Source of the DNA: Candidatus Izemoplasma sp.
Lineage (GTDB): Bacteria > Bacillota_I > Bacilli_A > Izemoplasmatales > Izemoplasmataceae
Assembly: GCA_007116205.1 (NCBI GenBank)
Contig: SKIY01000048.1
Span: forward strand, 1 to 5,837
Direction of reading: 5' to 3'
DNA length: 5,837 nucleotides
This document shows, in pieces, positions 1 through 5,837 of the stretch. The notes beneath the pieces are model-generated. The model was not told the origin of the DNA, searched no databases, and worked only from the letters and a program-made list of their open reading frames with translations. Every line of letters starts with the position of its first letter. Within the stretch, counting starts at the first letter, position 1. The position numbers and the translations under genes are program-made.

Positions 1-1221
1 AGTCGCTTATTTCAATTCCGAGAAATGCGCACACCGCACTTTGAGGCAAGCACTTTGTTTCACCGCAGTGTTGGTGAGACCACTGATATTGTTTCTAAGG
101 AAACATATGATTTTAAAGATCGCGGTAAACGTGATAATACGTTGCGACCTGAGGGCACAGCGGGGATTGTTCGTGCGTTTATAGAGAATAAGTTATATGC
201 TGATAAAGTCCAACCACAAAAAGTCTTTTACTATGGGTCGATGTTTCGATATGAACGCCCTCAAAAAGGACGTTTCCGTGAGTTTAGACAATTTGGTGCC
301 GAGGTTTTCGGCAGCAATAATCCGCATGTCGATGCCGAAGTTATTGCTTATGCGGTCACCTTTTTAAGAGCGCTTAAAATTAAAGACGTTACGGTACATT
401 TAAATTCACTCGGTGATCAAGAAAGTAAAACGGCTTACCGCAATGCGTTATTGAACCATTTAAAAGATGACTATAGCAGTCTTTGTACTGACTGTCAAAA
501 GCGGTATCAAGACAATCCTTTAAGGATTTTAGACTGTAAAGTTGATCAAGATCATCCTCTAATTGAAACGGCGCCACATCCAATTGATTATTTAACTGCC
601 GCAGATCAAATACATTTTGAAGCTGTTTTAGAAGCGTTAAAAGCTATGCAAATCCACGTTGAAATTGATAAACGATTGGTTAGAGGCTTAGATTACTATA
701 CACATACGGTGTTTGAGATTAAAGTAAGCAAAGATTTACTTGGGAATCAAAACACTATTTGTGGGGGCGGACGCTATGATAATTTGGTAGAAACACTCGG
801 TGGCCCAACAACGCCTGCAGTAGGGTTCGCGTTTGGTATTGAGCGCTTAATTGTAGCGCTTAAAGCCGCAAAGATAAAGGTCCCTTCACAAGCCATGCAT
901 GTCTATTTTCTAACCTTGGGACAAGCAGCGCAGCTCCACGCTTTGAAAATGATGCAGCGCTTCCGTGTTGGAGGGCTTATGTGCAATATGGATTTTCTTG
1001 ATAAAAGTATGAAAGCGCAGTTTAAGCAATCAGATCACCAAAATGCGCGGTTTGTGATTATTATTGGCGATGAAGAGGTCAAAAATGATGTCGTCAATAT
1101 TAAAGACCAAGAAAGTTCTGAATCATATAGTGTATCCACTGCGGATGCTTATCAAAAAGTAATGGAACTAATCATGCAAGGTAGTGCTTGTGAAGACTGC
1201 GAAAAGGGAGAGAACGAATGA
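1..1221 (+). CDS. hisS: Histidyl-tRNA synthetase, 5'-truncated by window edge
   Basis: This class II synthetase attaches histidine to tRNA-His in the cytoplasm, using ATP. The frame is open from base 1 and gives 406 residues; the family is usually about 420-430, so roughly 20-30 N-terminal residues lie outside the window. The ATG at 25 is internal, because RTPHFE of motif 1 follows it directly. Fragment landmarks are RSVGETTDIVSK at about 22-33, LRPEGTAG at 48-55, motif 2 (FRYERPQKGRFREF) at about 82-96, a CTDC...LDCK insert at 162-180, the HisA motif LVRGLDYYT at 226-234, CGGGRYD at 254-260, and motif 3 (AVGFAFGIERL) at 273-283. The C-terminal anticodon-binding domain runs from about 298 to 390. 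The histidine-specific motifs rule out the HisZ paralogue. The protein ends in a small CEDC-containing acidic tail. Its TGA stop overlaps the aspS start in ATGA, so translation is probably coupled. Any T-box leader would lie upstream of the window. Confidence 0.97.
   Translation, partial: SRLFQFREMRTPHFEASTLFHRSVGETTDIVSKETYDFKDRGKRDNTLRPEGTAGIVRAFIENKLYADKVQPQKVFYYGSMFRYERPQKGRFREFRQFGAEVFGSNNPHVDAEVIAYAVTFLRALKIKDVTVHLNSLGDQESKTAYRNALLNHLKDDYSSLCTDCQKRYQDNPLRILDCKVDQDHPLIETAPHPIDYLTAADQIHFEAVLEALKAMQIHVEIDKRLVRGLDYYTHTVFEIKVSKDLLGNQNTICGGGRYDNLVETLGGPTTPAVGFAFGIERLIVALKAAKIKVPSQAMHVYFLTLGQAAQLHALKMMQRFRVGGLMCNMDFLDKSMKAQFKQSDHQNARFVIIIGDEEVKNDVVNIKDQESSESYSVSTADAYQKVMELIMQGSACEDCEKGENE
1204..1210 (+). 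promoter_or_regulatory. Ribosome binding site of aspS
   Basis: The purine run AAGGGAG lies inside the last codons of hisS, 7 bases before the ATG at 1218 and 10 before the ATG at 1221. Both spacings are workable, so it does not decide between the two adjacent starts. Its position inside hisS fits translational coupling of the two synthetases. Confidence 0.7.
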
Positions 1222-2966
1222 TGAGTACACACCACAATAATGAATTAACGATGCAAGATTTAGGGAAACGGGTTGTTTTAAAAGGATTCGTTCAAAAACG
1301 ACGTGATTTAGGAAACTTAGTGTTTGTTGATTTGCGGGATCAAAAAGGTATTACCCAACTTGCATTCGATGCTGATAATGACTTAAAAAGTATTGCACAA
1401 GCTTTAAAGAACGAGTATGTTATTGAAATTGAAGGGGTTGTTCGCGAACGCTCTAGTAAAAACCCGAATATGAAAACGGGAGATATTGAGATTGATACGG
1501 ACAAAGTGCGTGTGTTAAATACTGCGAAGCAACCACCGATGCTCATACAAGATGATACGGATGCTTTAGAAGATACGCGATTAAAATACCGGTATTTAGA
1601 TTTAAGACGCCCTAAACTACAACACATGATGGCGCTTAGACATGATGTGATGCAAGCGACGAGAGCGTTTTTAAATGAAGCGCAATTTTTAGAAATCGAA
1701 ACCCCTATTCTAACTGCTTCAACCCCTGAGGGCGCACGAGATTATGTTGTTCCATCAAGAATTCATAAAGGAAAACATTTTGCGTTGCCACAATCACCTC
1801 AGTTGTTTAAACAGCTTTTAATGGTCGGTGGATTTGAACGGTATTATCAAATTGCAAAGTGTTTTCGTGATGAAGATTTACGCAGTGATCGTCAACCAGA
1901 GTTTACACAAATTGATATTGAGATGAGTTTTGTGGACCAAGAAGCTGTTATTGACCTTAGTGAGCGCATGATTAAACATGTTATGAAAACGGTGCTAGGG
2001 AAAACATTTGAAGATCCCTTTCCACGGATGACTTATAAAGAGGCCATGCGTGACTTTGGGAGCGATAAACCAGATACGCGTTTTGGGTTAAAACTGAAAG
2101 ATTTGGCTGCGGTATTCGCGGATACAGATTTTAAAGTCTTTCAAACGATTTTGGCATCAAACGGATCAATTCAAGGGATAGCTATTCCTAATGGAAATGC
2201 TGAGTTCTCACGTAAAGACATTGATAAGTTGACTGATGAAGCCAAAAAATATGGTGCTAAAGGGTTAAGCTTTTTAAAGCTTGAAGCCGATAAAGTATCC
2301 GGACCAATTGCGAAGTTTATGTCCGATGAAACGATTGAGCAATTAAAAGCTGTGATGGGTGCGAATGATGGCGATTTGGTGTTAATTGTCGCAGATACGC
2401 TTTCAGTGACGCAAGCAGCGCTTGGGCATTTGCGCAAGGTTGTTGCGAAAAAGTTAGATTTAATTGATAGTGATCAGTTTGATTTCACTTGGATTATCGA
2501 CTGGCCGATGTTTGAATATGATGAAAAAACGAAACGATACTATGCTTTGCATCACCCGTTTACACGCGTACAAGATAAACATAAAAGTCGCTTTATAGAT
2601 GAACCTGATAAAGCGCTAGCGTATTGTTATGACTTAGTTGTACAAGGTTATGAACTCGGTGGCGGATCAATGCGTATTCATGAGGCCTTGATGCAAGATT
2701 CTGTTTTCAATGTTTTAGGATTGAGCCCAGCAGAACAAAAGAGCCGATTTGGATTTTTTACAGAAGCATTACAGTATGGAACGCCACCACATGGTGGGAT
2801 TGCATTTGGACTTGATCGTTTGATTATGTTGCTTGGGAAAACGGATAATATTCGTGATGTTATTGCTTTTCCTAAAACGAGTAGTGCGCAGTGCTTAATG
2901 ACGAATGCCCCATCAGTCGTTAGTGCTGAACAGCTTGCTGTTTTTAAAGATAATGAAGAAAAATAA
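1218..2966 (+). CDS. aspS: Aspartyl-tRNA synthetase, bacterial type
   Basis: This class IIb synthetase charges tRNA-Asp with aspartate. At 582 residues it is close to the usual bacterial length of about 590. In order it shows an N-terminal OB-fold anticodon-binding domain (about 1-105, with VQKRRDLGNLVFVDLRD); the start of the catalytic domain with RLKYRYLDLRRP at 121-132; the flipping loop STPEGARDY at about 168-176; QSPQLFKQ at 192-199, which binds aspartate; motif 2 (CFRDEDLRSDRQPEFTQID) at 215-233; the bacterial GAD insertion at roughly 285-420; HHPFT at 445-449; GGGSMRIH at 481-488; and motif 3 (GIAFGLDRLIMLL) at 527-539. The GAD insertion separates it from archaeal/eukaryal AspRS and from AsnRS. 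L31 in RRDLG and K81 in the SSKN stretch match residues associated with tRNA-Asp discrimination. The start could be 1218 or the next codon at 1221. It overlaps hisS by 4 bases. Confidence 0.98.
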   Translation: MMSTHHNNELTMQDLGKRVVLKGFVQKRRDLGNLVFVDLRDQKGITQLAFDADNDLKSIAQALKNEYVIEIEGVVRERSSKNPNMKTGDIEIDTDKVRVLNTAKQPPMLIQDDTDALEDTRLKYRYLDLRRPKLQHMMALRHDVMQATRAFLNEAQFLEIETPILTASTPEGARDYVVPSRIHKGKHFALPQSPQLFKQLLMVGGFERYYQIAKCFRDEDLRSDRQPEFTQIDIEMSFVDQEAVIDLSERMIKHVMKTVLGKTFEDPFPRMTYKEAMRDFGSDKPDTRFGLKLKDLAAVFADTDFKVFQTILASNGSIQGIAIPNGNAEFSRKDIDKLTDEAKKYGAKGLSFLKLEADKVSGPIAKFMSDETIEQLKAVMGANDGDLVLIVADTLSVTQAALGHLRKVVAKKLDLIDSDQFDFTWIIDWPMFEYDEKTKRYYALHHPFTRVQDKHKSRFIDEPDKALAYCYDLVVQGYELGGGSMRIHEALMQDSVFNVLGLSPAEQKSRFGFFTEALQYGTPPHGGIAFGLDRLIMLLGKTDNIRDVIAFPKTSSAQCLMTNAPSVVSAEQLAVFKDNEEK

Positions 2967-2970
2967 AGCA

Positions 2971-3654
2971 ATGTTTGAACGTTCTCGACCGTTGTTTGGT
3001 GAGATGGGTTTAAAAAAGTTAGAAGATAGTACGGTCTGTGTGGTTGGACTTGGTGGGGTGGGATCGTTTGCGGTTGAAGCCCTTGCTAGAAGCGGCGTTG
3101 GTCACTTAATTATTGTTGATAGAGATGTCTATGAAGGCTCTAATCTTAATCGACAACTCGGTGCTTTACATTCGACGTTAGGGCAGCCAAAAACAGAAGT
3201 GATTGCCGCGAGGATTCGCGATATTAATCCTGATATCACCGTGACTGCGTTACAGATGTTTTATAATTATGATACGAAAGCTCGGCTTTTTGAGCATCGA
3301 TTCGATTATTTGTTTGATGCGATTGATACGGTGACGTTTAAAATCGATTTGATTGATGAATGTATAAAAAGAAATATTCCGTTTTTAACGAGTTGTGGTC
3401 AAGGTAATCGTGTCGATGCGACACAAGTGATTATTACTGATATTCGTAAAACGACGCATGATCCAATTGCGAAGGTGCTCCGGTTGAAGTTTAAAGAACG
3501 CCGTGTTCATACTAAGATTCCTTGTGTTTTCTCAACTGAAGTACCAAAAAAGAAACCGCATCAACGTCAACCTGCCTCGAATGCACTTGTACCAAGCGTC
3601 GCAGGATTGACAGCAGCTTCACATATTATTCAAGCATTAGTGAAAGGGTGTTGA
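2971..3654 (+). CDS. tcdA: tRNA threonylcarbamoyladenosine dehydratase (E1-like, TcdA/YrvM/CsdL)
   Basis: This family activates t6A37 of ANN-decoding tRNAs with ATP and cyclises it to ct6A. The 227 residues form a ThiF/MoeB-like Rossmann fold. Visible are the nucleotide loop VVGLGGVGS at 24-32; ALARSGVG at 37-44; the acidic strand end IVDRD at 48-52 followed by NLNRQ at 58-62; K74, where E1 enzymes keep an ATP-contacting lysine; DAIDT at 116-120; and PCVFSTE at 184-190, which holds the conserved cysteine. The Zn-binding CxxC pairs of MoeB/ThiF are absent, favouring TcdA. The linker after CVFSTE is short, so the protein is somewhat smaller than B. subtilis YrvM (about 250). The start at 2971 gives MFERSR, matching the short lead typical of Gram-positive members. 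An in-frame ATG at 2953 adds six residues (MKKNKA) and overlaps aspS by 14 bases. Neither start has a strong ribosome binding site. Its place after hisS-aspS matches Bacillus and supports the call. Confidence 0.92.
   Translation: MFERSRPLFGEMGLKKLEDSTVCVVGLGGVGSFAVEALARSGVGHLIIVDRDVYEGSNLNRQLGALHSTLGQPKTEVIAARIRDINPDITVTALQMFYNYDTKARLFEHRFDYLFDAIDTVTFKIDLIDECIKRNIPFLTSCGQGNRVDATQVIITDIRKTTHDPIAKVLRLKFKERRVHTKIPCVFSTEVPKKKPHQRQPASNALVPSVAGLTAASHIIQALVKGC
3643..3648 (+). promoter_or_regulatory. Ribosome binding site that sets the msrA start
   Basis: AAAGGG lies 8 bases before the ATG at 3657 and inside the last codons of tcdA. A GTG at 3648 and a TTG at 3651 are in frame with msrA but touch this site, so they cannot use it. 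The ATG at 3657 is therefore the preferred start. Confidence 0.65.
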
Positions 3655-3656
3655 TT

Positions 3657-4145
3657 ATGAAAACGATAGTTTTAGCAGGTGGTTGTTTTTGGGGTGTAGA
3701 GGCGTACTTTAAATTGGTCGACGGCGTAGAAGAAACTACCGTTGGCTATATTGCTGGACAAAAAGAAAATCCTACTTATGAAGAAGTTTGTTCTGGGTCT
3801 GGTCATGCGGAAGCGGTACACATCCGATATGATGAGACAATCATTGCACTAAACAAAGTACTTGAACACTTTTTTAACATTGTTGATCCGACACTTATAA
3901 ACCGTCAAGGTCCAGATATAGGGATGCAATACCGTACAGGTATTTATAACTATGATTCTGACGATGCGGTCGTTATTGAACAGTTTGTAAAAGACAAACA
4001 AGCAGATTATTCACGACCACTCCATATTGAACGCATTAGCTATAGTCCTTTTTATGAGGCGGAAGAAGAACATCAAGATTATTTAGATAAACACGAAAAC
4101 GGCTATTGTCACGTGAACTTAAACGCTGTCAAAAACATTAAATAA
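3657..4145 (+). CDS. msrA: Peptide-methionine (S)-S-oxide reductase MsrA
   Basis: MsrA reduces the S-epimer of methionine sulfoxide in proteins and free methionine, usually with thioredoxin as the electron donor, and so repairs oxidative damage in the cytoplasm. The 162-residue product is a normal stand-alone length. The catalytic signature GGCFWG lies at 8-13 with nucleophile C10. SGSGHAEAV at 46-54 carries the active-site glutamate E52. RQGPDIGMQYRTGIY at 83-97 includes the conserved aspartate D87 and tyrosine Y92. HQDYL at 139-143 and NGYCH at 148-152 follow, and C151 is a likely resolving cysteine. The family's usual GYxGG element reads GYIAGQ here, a mild variation. No MsrB domain is fused or adjacent. 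No signal peptide is present. The start at 3657 is 2 bases after the tcdA stop; an upstream GTG would add only MLI and remove the spacing to the ribosome binding site. Confidence 0.97.
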   Translation: MKTIVLAGGCFWGVEAYFKLVDGVEETTVGYIAGQKENPTYEEVCSGSGHAEAVHIRYDETIIALNKVLEHFFNIVDPTLINRQGPDIGMQYRTGIYNYDSDDAVVIEQFVKDKQADYSRPLHIERISYSPFYEAEEEHQDYLDKHENGYCHVNLNAVKNIK

Positions 4146-4154
4146 GGGGTGATC
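4144..4154 (+). promoter_or_regulatory. Strong ribosome binding site of the dCMP deaminase gene
   Basis: AAGGGGTGATC differs by one missing base from AAGGAGGTGATC, the perfect complement of the 16S rRNA 3' end in many Bacillota. It begins within the msrA stop codon and ends just before the ATG at 4157. It is the strongest Shine-Dalgarno site in the window and fits independent, efficient initiation at this gene. Confidence 0.75.
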
Positions 4155-4156
4155 AA

Positions 4157-4630
4157 ATGAAACGCAATGATTATATCCAGTGGGATACATACTTTATGGG
4201 CGTTGCTGTACTTTCAGCAATGCGCAGTAAAGATCCTGCGACACAAGTTGGGGCTTGTATTGTAAATCAGAAGAAACGGATTGTTGGAATCGGCTATAAC
4301 GGATTTCCGATTGGGCTTGATGATGATGTATATCCATGGGGTAAAGATGGTGATTTTTTAAACACGAAGTACCCTTATGTGGTGCATGCTGAACCCAATG
4401 CGATTTTAAATAGTACGGTGAGTTTAGATGGTGCAACCCTTTATGTGACGTTGTTTCCATGTCACGAGTGTGCGAAATTAATTATTCAAAGTGGTATAAA
4501 AGAAATTGTCTATGTTGAAAATAAATATCAAGAGAAAGAAAGCGTAAAAGCAAGTATGCGAATGCTAGAGGATGCTGGGTTAAGTCTTAGGCAAATGCCG
4601 AAGGTTCAATTAGAGATTAATCATGGTTGA
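4157..4630 (+). CDS. Deoxycytidylate (dCMP) deaminase, animal/phage-like type
   Basis: The likely reaction is Zn-dependent deamination of dCMP to dUMP, which feeds thymidylate synthase. The 157-residue cytosolic protein has the CDA-fold active site: H77-A78-E79 (Zn ligand and proton-shuttling Glu) and PCHEC at 101-105, with C102 and C105 as the other Zn ligands. YFMGVAVLSAMRSKDP at 12-27, QVGACIVN at 30-37 and GIGYNGFP at 44-51 are dCMP-deaminase signatures; in allosteric family members the GYNG loop lies near the dCTP/dTTP effector site. DDVYPWG and TKYPYVVHAE (70-79) followed by FPCHECAKLIIQSGIKE (100-116) resemble, from memory, human DCTD more than B. subtilis ComEB. The His/Cys-rich insert that binds a second zinc in T4- and ComEB-like members is missing. 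tRNA adenosine deaminase (TadA) is unlikely, given the YPW/GYNG segments. It follows msrA by 11 bases and overlaps the next gene by 8. Confidence 0.93.
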   Translation: MKRNDYIQWDTYFMGVAVLSAMRSKDPATQVGACIVNQKKRIVGIGYNGFPIGLDDDVYPWGKDGDFLNTKYPYVVHAEPNAILNSTVSLDGATLYVTLFPCHECAKLIIQSGIKEIVYVENKYQEKESVKASMRMLEDAGLSLRQMPKVQLEINHG

Positions 4631-5693
4631 ACAGTTAAAAACAAAATGGAAAATAATCGCTATCCTCGCGATTCCTTACTTTGCCTTTATGTTTCTAAGC
4701 ACTTATCCTACTGAGTGGAGTTTAAGCGCACCAGGTGGGTTGAGTGAAGTTGAAGGGAGTTATCAACTCCTTGACTTTGAAACGTATGAAACCAATGGCA
4801 GTTTTTATTCGCTATATATTATTGGGTTAGAAAATCCAACGCTTTTACAGTTAGTTTTATCGCACTTTAATGATACCGTTACGTTAAGAACACCACCGGT
4901 CCAATACCATGGTGTTACGCAAAGACAAATGATTGAACGGGCAAGTATACAAAGACAAAATACAGATAATATCGCGGTGTTAATGATTTATGATACTTTT
5001 GGTTATCCGATTGATGATATGTATGAGATTCAGCGGATTGTGACGTTAATTAACCGTGATTTTAGTGATGCAGAAGCACTCAGTCCACGCGATCAAATTT
5101 TAGCCATTCAAGTTGGGGATGATTTTTACGGTACGAATCCTGCGAGTGTCCCGTGTGAAACCCCTATGGATATATTGGTTATTAAACACGGCGCTGATGA
5201 ACCGGAGTTGTTAACTGATATCGTTAAGCACCGTAATGAATCTGGCACTTGTGTCAATGCCATCGAAGTGACAACTTATTATCATCTTCGCGATGCGGAT
5301 ACGATTTTTGAAACGGGACCATCTTGGATTGGTGGACCGAGCGGGGCTTTAATGCAGTTTTTACAAATGTATGATTCTATCGTTGAAGATGACTTGATTC
5401 AAGGACGAAAAATCGCTGGAACGGGAACGCTATCTTTTAGTATGCAAGATGGTGCGTTGGTTTCTTCGGTAGGTGCAGTTGGTGGTATTAAACAAAAAGT
5501 GATTGCGGCGGGTCATGCTGGCGTCGACATTTTCTTTGTCCCACCTGGGACGAATGACAGTAACTATAATGAAGCCGTCCATACCAATGAAGCCTATGAT
5601 TTTGAAATGACAATTGTCCGTGTTGAAACGTGGCAAGAGGCGGTTGCTTATTTACTTGGAAAGGATGTTGAAGATGTCTTCCCAATCGATTAA
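4623..5693 (+). CDS. Membrane-anchored Lon-like (S16) protease, YlbL-type
   Basis: This is probably an ATP-independent Ser/Lys peptidase tethered to the membrane with its catalytic domain outside, as in the YlbL (SepS16-type) family. The 356 residues begin with a short basic stretch and one hydrophobic segment at about 9-27, a signal anchor. The APGG segment at 36-39 matches the YlbL post-anchor region. A degenerate PDZ-like segment (about 125-190) keeps only SPRDQILAIQVGDDF at 154-168, resembling the 'GDrItkING' edge; the usual glycine-rich loop is hard to see. The S16 domain spans about 215-345: IGGPSGALMQFL holds the probable nucleophile S240, and KIAGTGTLS, GAVGGIKQKV (catalytic K290) and AGVDIFFVP follow. 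No AAA+ ATPase domain is present, so it is not Lon itself. The ATG at 4623 overlaps the deaminase gene by 8 bases and has only a weak purine stretch before it, suggesting coupled translation. The substrate is unknown. Confidence 0.88.
   Translation: MVEQLKTKWKIIAILAIPYFAFMFLSTYPTEWSLSAPGGLSEVEGSYQLLDFETYETNGSFYSLYIIGLENPTLLQLVLSHFNDTVTLRTPPVQYHGVTQRQMIERASIQRQNTDNIAVLMIYDTFGYPIDDMYEIQRIVTLINRDFSDAEALSPRDQILAIQVGDDFYGTNPASVPCETPMDILVIKHGADEPELLTDIVKHRNESGTCVNAIEVTTYYHLRDADTIFETGPSWIGGPSGALMQFLQMYDSIVEDDLIQGRKIAGTGTLSFSMQDGALVSSVGAVGGIKQKVIAAGHAGVDIFFVPPGTNDSNYNEAVHTNEAYDFEMTIVRVETWQEAVAYLLGKDVEDVFPID
5660..5665 (+). promoter_or_regulatory. Ribosome binding site supporting the terminal partial gene
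   Basis: AAAGGA lies 8 bases before the ATG at 5674, within the end of the protease gene. The good match and spacing are the main nucleotide-level evidence that the frame starting at 5674 is a real gene overlapping its neighbour by 20 bases. Confidence 0.65.
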
Positions 5694-5837
5694 AACATTT
5701 TTTAAAGCATACCGTTGGCATGAGGTTGTACGCAGTTTACTTACGGCATTGATTTTTGCAAGTGTTGTTATACTGCCACTGATTGTATTGCTAGTCAATA
5801 TGTTATTACTATGGTTTTGGCGGATTAATCTTTTTGG
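5674..5837 (+). CDS. Unidentified membrane protein, 3'-truncated by window edge
   Basis: An open frame starts at the ATG at 5674 and runs off the window after 54 complete codons. The first 20 residues are polar and basic (MSSQSIKTFF, then KAYRWHEVVR). A long hydrophobic stretch of about 28 residues follows, LLTALIF at 22-28 through LLLWFW at 44-49, with a proline at 35. It could be one long transmembrane helix or the first of several. The polar, positively charged N-terminus suggests a cytoplasmic N-terminus by the positive-inside rule. No cleavage site is evident and I do not recognise the family. It overlaps the upstream protease gene by 20 bases and has its own good ribosome binding site, so the two are probably co-expressed at the membrane. 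A functional link is only inferred from position. Confidence 0.75.
   Translation, partial: MSSQSIKTFFKAYRWHEVVRSLLTALIFASVVILPLIVLLVNMLLLWFWRINLF

Noticed and set aside
25..1221. hisS beginning at the ATG at 25
   Set aside because: The codons before it (bases 1-24) are open in the same frame, and the motif 1 region follows immediately. A HisRS starting here would lack the start of its catalytic domain. The gene is cut by the window edge.
2905..2970. tcdA starting at the ATG at 2905, inside aspS
   Set aside because: This would add 22 residues with no family match and a 62-base overlap with aspS. Starts at 2953 or 2971 fit the family length far better.
1340..2971. Minus-strand open frames at 1340-1627, 2171-2437 and 2678-2971
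   Set aside because: They lie wholly or almost wholly inside aspS, and their translations are serine- and cysteine-rich low-information sequence with no motif. They are antisense shadows of a well-supported gene.
3648..3656. msrA starting at GTG 3648 or TTG 3651
   Set aside because: They add only MLI or LI, coincide with the ribosome binding site, and the ATG at 3657 gives the standard lead into GGCFWG.
4194..5721. Minus-strand open frames at 4194-4460, 5430-5636 and 5488-5721
   Set aside because: They lie antisense to the deaminase, protease and terminal membrane genes. Their His/Gln-rich translations have no recognisable domain, and no ribosome binding site supports them.
1..5837. Recoded UGA (Mycoplasma-type genetic code)
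   Set aside because: UGA terminates hisS, tcdA and the deaminase gene at family-typical lengths, and conserved tryptophans use UGG.
1..5837. Mobile element, CRISPR array, tRNA/rRNA gene, riboswitch or rho-independent terminator
   Set aside because: Genes fill the window with gaps of at most 11 bases. I saw no regularly spaced repeats, inverted terminal repeats, transposase motifs, cloverleaf, or GC hairpin followed by a T run.

Overview
The window is a gene-dense, single-strand stretch of a low- to mid-GC bacterial chromosome (about 40% GC by spot counts). All seven genes lie on the + strand, and neighbours overlap or are at most 11 bases apart. The likely source is a Bacillota (Firmicutes)-type or related Mollicutes-lineage bacterium. 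Three things point there: the hisS-aspS-tcdA order, as in Bacillus subtilis (hisS-aspS-yrvM); AAGGGG-type ribosome binding sites; and a YlbL-like membrane S16 protease. UGA is a true stop here: it ends hisS, tcdA and the deaminase gene, while tryptophan is encoded by UGG. A UGA-reading Mycoplasma/Spiroplasma is therefore unlikely. I cannot name a genus.

Layout. Positions 1-1221 hold histidyl-tRNA synthetase, cut at its 5' end by the window edge. Positions 1218-2966 hold a complete bacterial-type aspartyl-tRNA synthetase. Positions 2971-3654 hold an E1-like tRNA threonylcarbamoyladenosine dehydratase (TcdA/CsdL/YrvM). Together these form a tRNA charging and modification block. Positions 3657-4145 encode peptide-methionine (S)-S-oxide reductase MsrA. 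Positions 4157-4630 encode a deoxycytidylate deaminase that looks more like the animal/phage type than Bacillus ComEB. Positions 4623-5693 encode a membrane-anchored protease with a weak PDZ-like segment and a Lon-type Ser/Lys catalytic domain. From 5674 to the window end runs the start of an unrecognised membrane protein.

How the genes fit together. Junctions of -4, +4, +2, +11, -8 and -20 bases leave no room for promoters or terminators, so the block is probably one transcript with translational coupling. The first three genes share a tRNA theme. The next two are housekeeping: protein repair, and supply of dUMP for dTMP synthesis. The last two are envelope-associated. No mobile element, RNA gene, CRISPR array or long repeat is visible, and no stretch over 300 bases lacks a gene. 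I see no clear new system. The least explained part is the protease and membrane-protein pair at the right edge.
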